Below, piece after piece: positions 1 through 11,763 of a DNA stretch of 64,000 nucleotides. A program made the position numbers and the translations under genes. How positions within the stretch are numbered: the first letter of the stretch is position 1; each line of letters opens with the position of its first letter. This DNA comes from Elephas maximus indicus (taxonomy: Eukaryota > Chordata > Mammalia > Proboscidea > Elephantidae), in assembly GCF_024166365.1 (NCBI RefSeq), contig NC_064825.1, positions 102,624,480 through 102,688,479 of the forward strand, given 5' to 3'. The notes below the pieces were generated by a model. It was given only the letters and a program-made list of their open reading frames with translations, ran no database searches and was not told the origin of the DNA.

Positions 1-409
1 CTGGGAGGCTCTGTTCCTGAAGGCTGCCCGGGTTCATCTGGATCCTTCCCTGCAGTCCACAGGAGGCCTCCTTACTGGTGAGGGGGGACTTCTATGGAGA
101 ATCTGCCTCGATTTATTTAGCGGACTTGAAGTGAATGCCCACTACGTGCCAGACACCATGCTGGGGTGCTGAATATACAATTCTAACAAAGCAGAGACCA
201 TCCCTGACTGTGTGTTTTCCACTAAAATCCAATAAAGGCTCGAATTACAAATTGTGACAGGTCTTTTAAAGAAGAATAAAAAAAGGTATGTGCTATGAGA
301 GAATAATAAACCAGTTGCCAAAAGTTCATCCAACTCAAGGTAGCTCCATGTGTGTTCCAGTAGAACTGTGCTCCATAGGGTTTTGTTTGGGTTTTTTGTT
401 TGTTTTAAG

Positions 410-618
410 GAATCCTGGTGGCACAGTGGTTAAACACTCAGCTGCAAACCGAAAGGTTAGTGGTTCAAACCCACCAGCCAACCCCTGGGGGAAAGATGTT
501 TCAGTCTGCTTCCTTAAAGATTACAGCCTAGGAAACCCTACAGGGCAGCTCTACTCTGTCCTATAGGGTCGCTATGAGTTGGAATCGACTCAATGGCAAT
601 GGGTATTTTGGTTGAGAA
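410..618 (+). mobile_element. AfroSINE (long form)
   Basis: tRNA-type head with the A box GGCACAGTGGTTAA and a B-box-like GGTTCAAACCC, then the long middle segment and the tail GGGTCGCTATGAGTTGGAATC shared with RTE 3' ends (given here as a landmark only). Nearly full length. Confidence 0.9.
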
Positions 619-800
619 TACACATGGCAGAACATACACTAATACAACAGTTTCTACATGTACAATTCAGTAACATTGACTATATTCTTTGAGCTGTACA
701 ACTATTCTCACCCTCCTTTTCTGAGTTGTTCCCCCATTAATGTAAACTTACTGCCCCCTATGATTTCTATTTAAACTTTCAAGTTGTTGTTAATTTGATC
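604..800 (-). mobile_element. L1 3'-end fragment (old)
   Basis: Antisense L1M-type 3' sequence, recognisable by the GTACAATTCAGTAACATTGA string common to old L1 3' ends. Its junction with the preceding SINE is approximate. Confidence 0.5.
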
Positions 801-876
801 CCATACAGAGAGCTCTTAAAAGAGTGTCATGCTGAAAGCAGACATTCTTCACTAGTTAAGCTAAATTGTTGTTTGG

Positions 877-984
877 TGTTAAGAAGACTTCAGGGAATAT
901 TTCTAGTTTATGGTTTAAAGGTTATCTCAGTGTTAAGAAGACTTTAGGAGATATTTTCGGTTTACGGCTTAAAGGTTATCTCAG
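877..984 (+). repeat. Tandem duplication, 54-bp unit x2
   Basis: Units 877-930 and 931-984 are the same length and differ at about eight positions; each ends AAAGGTTATCTCAG. Confidence 0.85.
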
Positions 985-1320
985 GGCAACAGTTTCAGGG
1001 GCAAAAATCTTCCATTTCTTCATCTTTGGCCTTAGTGGCTGGTGCATAAATTTGAATAATAGTCATATTTACTGGTCTTCTTTGTAGGCATATGGATATT
1101 ATCCTGTCACTGGCAGCATTGTACTTCAGGATAGATCTTGAAATGTTCCTTTTGATAATGAAGGCAATGCCGTTTCTCTTCAATTTGTCACTCCCAGCAT
1201 AGTGGACCATATGATTGTCTGATTCAAAATGGCCAATACCAGTCCATTTCAGCTCCCGAGATATCAGTCTTTATTCATTCCATTTAATTTTTGGGGACTT
1301 CCAATTTTCCTAGATTCATA
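985..1320 (-). mobile_element. RTE (BovB-like) LINE fragment, endonuclease region
   Basis: Reverse complement of the same element's 3160-3490 segment: it encodes, antisense, peptides such as GIAFIIKRNISRSILKYNAASDRIISI.. that parallel those of the longer copy. Truncated at both ends. Confidence 0.8.
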
Positions 1321-1381
1321 CTTAATACAAAGTATGAATTTTGTGATACCTGAAAGTTATTGGAAATTCAAATTCAGCATA

Positions 1382-1525
1382 AATAAAGTTTTATTGGAAC
1401 ATAACCATGCTTATTCATTTACAAATTGTCTGAAGCTAGTTTTGCACTACAACAGTAGAGCTGACTAGTTGCAACAGTGCTAAGCCTAAAATATTTATAA
1501 GCTGGCACTTTGCAGAAAATATGTG
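1382..1525 (+). mobile_element. Old DNA-transposon fragment (hAT-like, family uncertain)
   Basis: Resembles the widespread mammalian repeat with AAATAAAGTTTTATTGGAAC and CCTAAAATATTTA. Assigned from memory of the consensus, so the family name is tentative. Confidence 0.35.
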
Positions 1526-1581
1526 TTACCTGGATGAGAGGAAGACAAAAGCAGGGAGACCAATTAGGTTATGGCAATCAT

Positions 1582-2022
1582 CCAATATTCTGTTGTGATC
1601 CATAGGGTTTTCACTGGCTAATTTTCAGAAGTAGATCTCCAGGCCTTTCTTCCTAGTCTGTCTTAGTCTGGAATTTCCACTGAAACCTGTCCACCATGGG
1701 TGACCCTAGTGGTATTTGAAATACTGGTGGCATAGCTTCCAGCATAGCAACATGTAAGCCACCACAGTACGACAAAATGAAAGCTAGGTGGCCATCAGGA
1801 AAGACCAATTACTAGAAAAGGATGTCATAATTGGTAGAGAGTCAACCAAAATGAGGGAAATCCTCAATGAGATGGATTGACACCATAGGCACAACAATGG
1901 ATTCAAACATACTAACGATCATGAAGATGGCAACGGGACCAGGCAACACTTCACTCTGTTCTATGTAAGGTCTCCACAAGTCAGAGCTAACTCGACTGCA
2001 CCTGATGACAACAACAGCAGGC
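1582..2022 (+). mobile_element. RTE fragment with inverted 5' part
   Basis: 1797-2022 is the RTE 3' tail in plus orientation (GGATTGACACCAT... to ACAACAACAGCA). 1582-1775 is RTE 5'-region sequence in minus orientation. The arrangement fits a single 5'-inverted insertion into L2. Confidence 0.6.
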
Positions 2023-2284
2023 ATCCATGTGTGAGATGATAGAGGCTTTGACTAGGGCAGTAGCTATGGAGGTGGTGAGAGTACATGAATTGAAGAAATA
2101 TTTGGGGAAAACAATCGACAGAAGTTGCTGATGGATTGAATGTGGATGGTAAGAGAGAGAGAAATTTCAAAAATGACACCAAGGATAGACAACTAAATGC
2201 AACCTGTGATCTTGGATTGGATTTTGGACCAGAGTAGGACATTAGTGGGGCAGTTGGCAAAACTTAAATAATGTGGGTAGATTA

Positions 2285-2622
2285 GATAAAAGTATTATAT
2301 TAGTGTTAATTACTTCATCTTGATAATTACCTTGTGATTATGTATGATGTTACATTTGCGGAATTACGAAAGAGTCTATTGAAATTCTTTGTACTTTTTG
2401 GGGTCAATTTTATTGTAAAACACATAGAATAAAATTTGCTGTTGTAACCATTTTAAAGCGTACAACTCAGCGGCATTAATTACATTCACAGTGTTGTGGA
2501 ATCATCACCTTTACCTATTTCCAAAACTTTTATCTTCGTATTCTTTTGGCAACTTTTCTGTAAGTCTGAAATTATTTTAAAATTAAAAGTTAAAAAGTAA
2601 AATAAAGCAAAAAAGGCTTCCA
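2285..2622 (-). mobile_element. L1M-type 3' fragment
   Basis: Antisense old L1 3' sequence with the GTACAACTCAGCGGCATTAA string, inserted in the L2 layer. Confidence 0.5.
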
Positions 2623-2745
2623 AATTTTTGTTTGAGCACCTGCATGGAAGTGCCATTTACTGAGGTGGAAGGAAAATGTGAAAAAGGCAGGAGATGAACA
2701 GAAGACCAAGAGTTTGGATACAGATTTGAGATGCTAATGAGATGT

Positions 2746-5700
2746 CCCCACCATGAGTCTGTCAGTTCGTCATACTGTGGTGACTTGCAGGTTGCTGTCA
2801 TACTAGAAGTTTTGCCACCAGTATTCAAATACCAGCAGGGTCTCTGTTGGTGCACAGGTTTCAGCGGAGCTTCCAGACTAAGACTAAGGAGAAGAACCTG
2901 GTGATCTACTTCTGAAAAAATTGGCCGGTGAAAACCTTATAAATCGCAGCAGAACATTATCTGATATAGTGCCAGAAAATGAGCACCCTCAGGTTGGAAG
3001 GCACTCAAAATATGACTGGGAAGGAGTTGTCTCCTCAAAGTGGAGTCTACCTCAATGGAGTAAAGCTTTTGGGACCTTCATTTGCTGATGCGGCATGACT
3101 CAAAATGAGAAGAAACAGCTGCAAACATCTATAAACAATCAGAATGTGGAATAAACAAAGTATGAATCTAGGAAAATTGGAAGTTGTCAAAAATGAAATG
3201 GAATGCATAAAGATTGATATTCTAGGCACTAGTGAGTTGAAATGGACTGGTATTGACCATTTTGAAGCAGACAATCATATGGTCTACTATGCCAGGAATG
3301 AAAAACTAAAGAAGAATGATGTCACATTCATTGTCAAAAAGAACATTTCAAGATCTATCTGAAGTACAACGCTGTCAGTGACAGGATAATATCCATATGC
3401 CTACAAGGAAGACCAGTTAATCCGACCATTATTCAAATTTATGCACCAACTACAAGGCCAAAGGTGAAGAAATTGAAGATTTTTACTGACTTCTGCAGTC
3501 TGAAATTGATCAAATATACAATCAAGATACATTGATGATTACTGGTGGTTGGAATGTGAAAGTTGGAAACAAAGAAGGATCAGTTGTTGGAAAATATGGC
3601 CTTGGTGATAGAAACGACCCCAGAGATCAAATAATAGAAAGTCGTTGCAAGACCAGTGACTTCGTCATTGGAAATACCTTTTTCCAAAAACATGAACAGC
3701 AATTATGAACATGGACCTCACCAGGTGGAATGCACAGGAATCAAATCAACTACATCTGTGGAAAGAGATGATGGAAAAACTCAATATCATTAGTCAAAAC
3801 AAGACCAGAGGCCGACTGCAGAAGAGACCATCAATCACTCATGTGCAAATTCAAGTTGAAGCTGAAGAAAATTAGAGCAAGTCCACAAGAGCCAAAATAG
3901 GACCTTGCGTATAACCCACCTGAATTTAGAGACCATCTCAGGAATAGATTTGATGCATTGAACACTAACGACTGAAGACCAGAAGACCTGTGGAATGACA
4001 TCAAGGACATTATACATGAAAAAAGAAAGAGGTCATTAAAAAGACAGGAAAGAAAGATAAGACCACAATGGATGTTAGAAGAGACTCTGAAACTTGCTGT
4101 TGAACATACAGTATTTAAAATGAAAGGAAGAAGTGATGAAGTAAAAGAGCTGAACAGAAGATTTCAAAGGGCAGCTCAAGAACACAAAGCATTATAATGA
4201 AATGTGCAAAAACCGTAAGTTAGAAAACCAAAAGGGGAAAACACACTCAGCATTTCTCAAGCTGAAAAAACTGAAGAAAAAATTCAAGCTTCGAGTTGCA
4301 ATATTGAAGGACTCTACAGGGAAAATGCTGAATGATGAAAGGAACATCAAAAGAAGATGGAAGGGATACACAGAGCCGCTGTACCAAAAAGAATTGGTTG
4401 ATGTTCAACCATTTCAGGAGGTAGCATATGATCAAGAGCTCTGGTACTGAAGGGAGAAGTCCAAGCTGCACTGAAGGCATTGTCAAAAAACAAGGCTCCA
4501 GGAAACGATTGAAAACCAATTGAGATGTTTCAATGAATGAACGCAGTGCTAGAGGTGCTCAGTCGTCTGTGTCAAGAAATTTGGAGGACAGCTGCCTGGC
4601 CAATTGACTGAAAGAGATCCATATCTGTGTGCATTCCAAAGAAAGATGATCCAATAGATTGTAGAAATTATAGAATAATATCATTAATACTCCACACAGG
4701 TAAAATTTTGCTGACGATCCTTCAAAAGTGGTTGCAGCAGTACATCAACAGAGAATTAGCAGAAGTTCAAGCCGAATTCAGAAGAAGACATGGAACAAGG
4801 GATATTGCTTATGTCAGATGAATCTTGGCTGAAAGTAGAGAATACCAGAAAGATGTTTACTTGTGTTTTATTGACTACGCAAAGGCATTCGACTGTGTGG
4901 ATCATAACAAATTATGGATAACACTGTGAAGAATGGGAATTCCAGAACACTTAATTGTGCTCATGTGGAATCTGTACATAGACCAAAGGCAGTCATTCAA
5001 ACAAAACGAAGTAATATCACATGGTTTAAAGTCAGGAAAGGTGTGCATCAGGATTTTATCCTTTCCCCATATTTATTCAATCCGTATGCTGAGCAAATAG
5101 TCTGAGAAGCTGGACCATATGAAGAAGAATGTGGCATCAGGATTGAAGGAGGACTCATAAGTAACCTGCGATATGCAGATGACACAATCTTGCTTGCTGA
5201 AAGTGAAGAGGACTTGAAGCACTTACTGATGAAGATCAAAAGCTATAGCCTTCCATATGGATTACATCTCAACATAAAGAAAACAGAAATCCTCACAAGT
5301 GGACTGATAAGCAATATGATAAATGGAGAAAAGATTGAAGTTGACAAGGATTTCATTTTACTTGGATCCACAATCAATGCCCACAGAAGCAGCAGTCAAG
5401 AAATCAAATGACCCATTGCAATAGGCAAATCTGCTGCAAAAGACCTTTTTTAAGTGTTAAGAAGCAAAGATATCACTTTAAGGACAAAGGTGTGCCTGAC
5501 CCAAGCCATGGTGTTTTCAACTGCCTCATACGCATGTGAAAGCTGGACAATGAATAAAGAAGACGGAAGGAGAATTGATGCCTTTGAATTTATGATGTTG
5601 GTGAAGAATATTGGCTATACCATGAAATTCCAAAAGAATGAACAGATCTGTCTTAGAAGTACAGGCAGAATGCTCCTTAGAAGCAAGGATGATGAGACTG

Positions 5701-6260
5701 TCTCACATACATTAAACATGTTACCAGCAGGGACCAGTCCCTGGAGAAGGACATCATGCTTGGTAAAGTAGAGGGTCAGCAAAAAAGAGGAAGACCCTCA
5801 ACGAAATGGATTGACACAATGGCTGCAACAATGGGCTCAAGCATAACAATGATTGTGAGGATGGCACAGGACTAGGCAGTATTTTGTTCTCTTGTACCTA
5901 GGGTCACTATGAGTTGGAACAGACTTAACAGCACATAACAACAAGCCAAAAGAATGAACAAATCTGTTTTGGAAGAAGTATAGCCGGAATGCACCTTGGA
6001 AGCAAGGATGGCGAGACTTCATTTCACAGTTTAGACATGTTATCAGGAGGCACCAATCCCTGGAGAAGGATATCATGCCTGGTAATGTAGAGCATCAGTG
6101 AAAAAGAAAAAGACCCTCAATAAAATGGATTGACACTGGCTGCAGGAATTGGCTCAAGCATAACAGTAATTGTGAAGATGGCGTGTGTCTTGGCAGTTTT
6201 TCACTCTGTTGTACATAGGGTCACTATGAATCAGCACAGACTCGACAGCACATAACAACA
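2746..6260 (+). mobile_element. RTE (BovB-like) LINE, near full length, inactive
   Basis: Inserted into L2, with the 10-bp target-site duplication AATGAGATGT at 2736-2745 and 6261-6270. In order it shows a 5' region, an AP-endonuclease-like part (about 3140-3830, with ILGTSELKWTG), a middle region, and a reverse transcriptase part: FIDYAKAFDCVDHNKLW near 4867-4917 and the catalytic YADD at 5172-5183. The tail ends ACAACAA rather than poly(A), as is normal for RTE. The reading frame has many stops and frameshifts (for example in-frame stops near 3361, 4449, 4820 and 5103), so it is a dead copy. Peptides match the RTE1/BovB family carried by elephants and other afrotherians. The last 315 bases are repeated (5945-6260). 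Confidence 0.9.
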
Positions 6261-6558
6261 AATGAGATGTTCAAGTGAACACGTCAGGCATACAGAGGAG
6301 AAGATGATGTGAAGAAGGAAGCAGAGGTTGGGTGATGCAGCTATAAGCCAAGGAGCTGCTTGGAAACCTTTGGAAAGAGGAAAGGGCCATGTGCTCTTCT
6401 GGATATCACCAAGGAGCCCACGACACAGGAGGAGGTATATAGAAACCAGGTTTTCAGCCTCAGAATAAGAGCTCTCTGGTGGTGCCTGAAGTAAGGCTGG
6501 ACTGAAGCAGCGAGGGGGAAGATGGAAGACGATATGTGTGGAATGTCCATGGTATAGC

Positions 6559-6722
6559 ACTTTGTCACTTGAGCTTCACAACAACCCAGTGGAGTAGGAT
6601 TTATTTGTCCCGTTTTACAAAGGAGGAAACTGAGACACAGAGAGGTATTGAGATTTGCTTAGTACACAGCTAGGAACTGGGGAAACAAGGCTTGCTGACC
6701 CCAATACCAGTGGGCAATTTTC
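6559..6722 (+). mobile_element. MIR SINE
   Basis: Contains the MIR core pattern: TTTACAAAGGAGGAAACTGAG followed by an ACACAGCTAGGAACTGG-type 3' part (landmarks only). Confidence 0.7.
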
Positions 6723-6759
6723 CCCCTTGGAATCCTAAACACTTAGCAGAGACCCGGTG

Positions 6760-7243
6760 TGTTAGTTTTCTAGGACTGCCCTGACAAATTACCTTAAACT
6801 GGTTAGTTTAACAACAGAAATATATACTCTCACAGTTCTGGAGGCCAGAAGTCCAAAGTCAAGGTGTCATTAGGACCTTACTCCCCGGAGACTCTAGAGA
6901 GAATCTCTTCCATGCCTCTTTTCTAGCTTCTGGCAATCCTTGGTGTTCTTTGGCTGGTAGCTGCATCACCCAATCTCTGCCCCATTCTTCACATCATCTT
7001 CTCCTCTGTGTGTCTTCTCTGTGTATCTATCTCTGTGTGTTTGTATCTTTGTGTGCCTCACTCTTACAGGGAGGGACATATGTCTTTGGATTTAGGGCCC
7101 AGCTGGATAATCCAGGAGGACCCGCTCATCTCAAGATCCATAATTTAATTACATCTGCCAAGACTCTTTTTCCAAACAAGTAACATTCAAAAGGATTAAG
7201 ACCTAGACACATCCTTTTAGGGGCCACCATCCAACCTACTACA
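6760..7243 (-). mobile_element. Solo LTR, MaLR type (MLT1/MST-like, ERVL group)
   Basis: Full-length old mammalian MaLR LTR in reverse orientation, recognised by the CACAGTTCTGGAGGCCAGAA string and the AACAGAAATATATACTCTC segment. Fossil with no coding part. No clean target-site duplication is visible. Confidence 0.75.
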
Positions 7244-9849
7244 CTGGGTTAGAGGAGGCCATAGCTGTTAGCCTTGGAAATATAGTAAAATGCTTCTTGA
7301 GTTTACAAAACAGACAACCTTTCAAAGCTCTCTTCAACCAGCTTCACGAATGTGCCCCTTTGCAGAACGGATCAGCAGCCTGAATGCTACCAATACAAAT
7401 GTATGTGACTTGGTCATCTAGACTGCCTATAATTATGACAAAACTAATTAATTATAATAATTATGAGAAAACTCTCACAGTCAAGCACAGAAGAGAATGT
7501 ACAATAAATGTGTCCACAAGGATGCCTACCCGGAGACTGGAGTACTGCAGAGGATGTGTGTGAATTTGTGCCAAGATACCTTCCCACTGGGTTATTGGCT
7601 TCACCTTCTTTACAAAAGAGCTGCAGCTGCCCAGGTACCACACTGCCTTCCTCTACAGGGAGAAACTTAGCTGGGGTTCCTTGGGCTAGTTTTTTGTCTC
7701 ATGCTCCTGGGGTTTCAGTGTCACAGTAAGGACTGAAACCAAAGCAGGACAGTGGAAAGGGGAATGGGAAAAGGAGAATGTACAGGGATGTAGATGTAGC
7801 TTTCCCAGTCCCATTGCCATGTGACTCATCCACCCTAGGCAACTGGCTCGACTGTAACACAGAATCATTTTTATTTCTACCACTTGGGATCTTCACAGTC
7901 CTTGGAAGAGATCTTTGGCATCAGGAGAAGGGTGAGTAGAAGGGATTGCCAGAACTCAAACTTCTGGTTTCCGATTCTCAGGTCCTCCTGCTCTTTCCAG
8001 GATGTTATCTGACTAACGAGAACTCTTTAGAACAGCAAAGAGCTTCTTCACTACCCTTTGCAGACCTTATCAATTACCTGCTATATTGCCAGGAGATTAT
8101 ATAACACCTTCTATTTGCAGAACACATTGCAGTTTGCAAAGCACTTTCACATATATTATTCCAGCATGCTGGCTGCTTAGAGAAGTTTCTTGGCATCCTG
8201 TACCTATGGTATTTTACGACGGGATATTGATTTAGTGTGTGGATGATGCCTCATCCCCCATGGGAAAGACAGGAGGTGTTTGTTTTTTTGCTATTTGCAG
8301 GCGGACTTTTTTGGTTGTTGTTTTTGTGTTTTGTATTTACACAGCTGTCTGACACTTCCAAAGCAACCCAAAATTATATTTTTGAACATGGGTGCTCCCA
8401 GAGGGTGGGAGTCGTGTGTTTGTTTAGCATTTATTACAAATGTATTCCTATTTAGGCATTTAAATAGGTATTGGAGAGGGCAGGCAACAAGGGCTCTGGA
8501 TGCTGGGGTCTGTTTCCAGTTCATTAGGAGAAATTCCAGCTTCAATTCCCTGCAAGCTTGGCAAAATCCTCGAGGCTGTCATTTGCAAACCACTGGACCC
8601 AATAACTGTGTGTGGGAAGGTTGCAGGCATCGAGACCGTGTGGATTATGAGCGGTTTTGTGGACTCAGCGGAGCACTGTGGGTTCATAGACAGCTTGGAG
8701 AGAATCACAGCCTTGTATCAGCCTGCACCAGGAAGATAACTGCTGCTAGATGGAAACTTCCCACGGGGAGGCTGGAGCGGAAAGCAGTTACTGGTTTCTG
8801 TTGCTTCTGCAGCGAGTCACAGGATCACAGATATTAAAACTGGAAGAGATCTTAGGGACCACCTAGTCCCTCTCCTTCATTTTACGATGAGGAAACAAGC
8901 AAAAGTGAAATGATGACCCAAGAACACACAGTCTGAGTACAATGCTCTTTTCACTGTGCTATATTGTTGGTTCTAGAAAGCACCTCGATAAAGCCACATA
9001 TTGTTTTGCAGATCAAAGAAACTGGCATTATTTAGGGGTCATGCTCACAGCCTCCCCAGCTTCCAGGGCGGACACGAGACCTTGATTTGCTATCAGCAGC
9101 AGCTTTTGAATGAATTGCCTTGTGATGCCTTTTGCCTGTTAGAATAAAAATCATATTAGCCAAGAACATAAATTGATTGAAGTTTATTTAATGTACAATT
9201 TGCAAACCTGGGTACCATTTCAACTAGGGAGTCAAAAATGTTCCAAAGAAGAGAACCTCCAGCTATTCCTATACCCCATCTTATCAACATTGCCATGGAA
9301 ACAAGGCCAGAACAGTGTTTTCAGAATAATAATTTACCCTAAAACACAGCTTCCTGTCTGGCCCTAGAATTTCTGTTCCTTGAAGCTGACTATACATAGA
9401 CATTTCTTTAAAAGAGCATAATGCCCAAGGCAAAATGGTCTTCACCAGTTAGCAAATCTATTGTTTGACTTCCAGGTGATTTTTAGGAGACCAGTCTGCT
9501 CAGTGCTCAAGGTTCAAAAGATGACCTCAGGACAACGGCCTAGGTGGGTCACTCCACCTCCACGGAACCCAGAAATATGGATTACCCAAGAATAAAAACT
9601 GTTTCTCATGTCATCTCACAGGCAGGACTAAAACACTTGTAGCAGAGTTTTACGGCACATGGCATGAAATTGTGCATTTATCTCATTATCAGATTAGCGG
9701 CATCAAAAAATATGTATTAAATGCTTTTGTCTGTCCTGTACCTGATGGGTCATCAGATGGGAATGAATGACATCAGGCCTCTAGGCAATGGCTTTGTGGT
9801 GAAACAAAGGAAGCCAAAACAAAACCCAGGTGGTGGCAGTGGTGGTGAT
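7244..9849. other. Intergenic; MIR scraps, no gene seen
   Basis: MIR-like scraps occur near 8100-8160 and 8838-8960 (TTTACGATGAGGAAAC). Open frames here, including 185 codons at 8280-8837, lack homology I recognise, domain signals or splice context, and I do not call them. Confidence 0.5.
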
Positions 9850-10053
9850 AGTGTTGGTTTGCCATCGAGTTCACTTTTCACTCCTAGTGACCCCATGTGA
9901 CAGCATGTGACAGAGTAGAACTGCCCCATAGGGTTTTCTAGGCTGTAAACTTTATGGGAGCAGATCACCAGGTCTTTCTCCCTTGTAGCCACTGGGTAGG
10001 TTAGAACTGCCAATCTTTTGGTTAGCAGCCTAGCACTTACCCACAGCGCCACC
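9850..10053 (-). mobile_element. AfroSINE (first of a tandem pair)
   Basis: Reverse AfroSINE: tail motif at the left, tRNA head (CTTACCCACAGCGCCACC) at the right. Confidence 0.85.
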
Positions 10054-10059
10054 AAACCA

Positions 10060-10243
10060 AAAAACCAAACCCATTGCCATCGAGTCGATTCTGACTCATA
10101 GCCACCCTATAGGACAGAGTAGAACTGCTGAAAGCTTTATAGAAGCAGACCGCCGCATCTTTCTCCTGTGGAGTGGCTGATGGGCTCAAACTGCTGACAT
10201 TTCAGTTAGCAGCCAAGATTTTAACGACTGCGCCCTCAGGGCT
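10060..10243 (-). mobile_element. AfroSINE (second of a tandem pair)
   Basis: A second reverse copy directly abuts the first, separated by an A-rich linker (AAACCAAAAAACCAAACCC). Confidence 0.85.
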
Positions 10244-10439
10244 CCTTTTTAAAACCTGGTTAAGGTGTCTCAAAGCACAATCTCAAACAAGGCGCTTTAC
10301 TGGTGTGTCCCAAGCAGGTTCCCACTGCTCATACATGGTTCTTTTCATCCACCATGGAAAACCTCCCCAATCCTGAGAATTTTGGGACAACCTGGCATTA
10401 AGCAGGACATTTCTTAGCTAATGAATCCATCATGGGTAA

Positions 10440-10808
10440 CTATTACCTTTCTGCCTTTTCATTTCCTGATCCCTCTGCCTGGAATGCTCTCTCCCTCCTC
10501 CCTCAGTCTCCTAAGATTCAGCTTAAGTGTCACCTGGGAACAACAACAAGCCTCTCCTTTTCCCCGCTCCAAGCTGAGTTAAGGTGTCCCTTTTCTGTCC
10601 TCCCACCCCAGCCAGAACCCTAGGCTTCCTCTCTCACTAAGCTTACCCACTGTACGATAGTTATAGGTTTTCTTGGCTTTCCCACTATTAGAAGGTACAC
10701 TTGTCCAATGGGGCAAGTAGAGTTTTTCATTCCAGGATTCCCTTTGCCTGAAATAGTGCCAGGCACAGAATTGGTTTTTGATAAATGTCGATGGAATGAA
10801 TAAAATTT
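10440..10808 (+). mobile_element. L2 3' end (discontinuous)
   Basis: TGCCTGGAATGCTCTCTCCC near 10479 and AGTGCCAGGCACAGAATTGG near 10755 are L2 3'-end landmarks, followed by the GAATGAATAAA terminal motif. Confidence 0.6.
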
Positions 10809-10981
10809 GAATTCCTGTGACTGCCACTCAACTTTGCCCTGTATCTGGTCCTTCTGACTTTGCACAGATCCTCAACAGAACGTTGGTCATAGCAGAAGGT
10901 CAGGTTTCCTTTTTGTTATGGATTGAATTGTGTCCCCTTCAAAATACCTGTTGTAAATGCTAACCCCTAAACACGTAGGAG

Positions 10982-11146
10982 AAGCCCTGGTGGCACAGTG
11001 GTTAAGAATTCAGCTGCTAATCAAAAGGTCTGCAGTTGGAATCCACCAGCCGCTCCTTGGAAACCCTATGGGGCAGTTCTGCCCTGTCCTATATGGTCGC
11101 TATGAGTTGGAATTGACTTGATGGAAACAGGTTTGGTTTGGTTTAT
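10982..11146 (+). mobile_element. AfroSINE (short form) inside LTR
   Basis: Full short-form AfroSINE. Flanks ACACGTAG and ACATGTAG look like a slightly diverged target-site duplication. Confidence 0.9.
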
Positions 11147-11157
11147 ACATGTAGAAA

Positions 11158-11357
11158 GGAGCCCTGGTTAAGCACTTGGCTGCTAACAGAAAGGCTGATG
11201 GTTAAAGCCACCCAGAGACTCTGTGGGAGAAAGACCTGCTGATCTACTCCCTACAGCCTAGACTACAGCCTAGAAAACTTTATGGGGTGGTTCCACTTCG
11301 TCACGTGGGGTCACTATGAGTATAAAATCGACCTGACAACACTTAGTAACAACAACA
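11158..11357 (+). mobile_element. AfroSINE (long form), ends AACAACAACAAT
   Basis: Long-form AfroSINE lacking part of the head. Its ACAACAACAAT tail is RTE-like. Confidence 0.85.
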
Positions 11358-11447
11358 ATACTATGGGATATAATCCAATCTGGGAACAGAATTTTCTTTG
11401 TTATGTTAATGCCGCCATATCGATGTTGCGTATGTTTTAAGCCAATC

Positions 11448-11747
11448 GTTTTTTTGTTGTTTTTGTGCTTTAGGTGAAAATTTACAGCTCAAGCTAGTTT
11501 CTCATACAAAAATTTATACACATATTGTTATGTGACAGTAGTTGCAATCCCTATAATATGACAGCACGTTCTCTCTTTCCACTCCAGGTTTTCCATGCCC
11601 ATCCAGCCAGCTCCTGTCCCTTCCTGCCTTCTCATCCTGCCTCTGGACAGGAGCCACCCATTTAGTCTCATATATCTGCTTGAACTAATATTCTTCAGGA
11701 GTATTATTTTATGTTTTATAGTTCAGTCCAATCTCCGTCTGAAGAGT
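11448..11747 (-). mobile_element. L1 3' end, copy A (300 bp)
   Basis: Begins with a poly(T) (poly(A) on the minus strand), then TGTGCTTTAGGTGAAAATTT, homologous to the start of copy B. Flanked by TAAGCCAATC on both sides (11438-11447 and 11748-11757). Confidence 0.65.
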
Positions 11748-11763
11748 TAAGCCAATCACTTTT

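Larger units (their letters stand above)
1526..2735 (-). mobile_element. L2 LINE, antisense, broken by later insertions
   Basis: L2 pieces (about 1526-1580, 2030-2270, 2625-2735, continuing at 6271-6330) read in order on the minus strand. They are separated by an RTE piece with inverted 5' part, an L1 fragment and the long RTE copy, so L2 is the oldest layer. Confidence 0.65.

Noticed and set aside
3144-5771. Apparent short genes such as a plus-strand frame reading VFSTASYACESW
   Set aside because: They are pieces of the decayed RTE LINE, not host genes.
8280-8837. 185-codon open frame
   Set aside because: No recognisable domain, low-complexity hydrophobic start from T-rich DNA, overlapping frames on the other strand and MIR-like flanks; no splice context.
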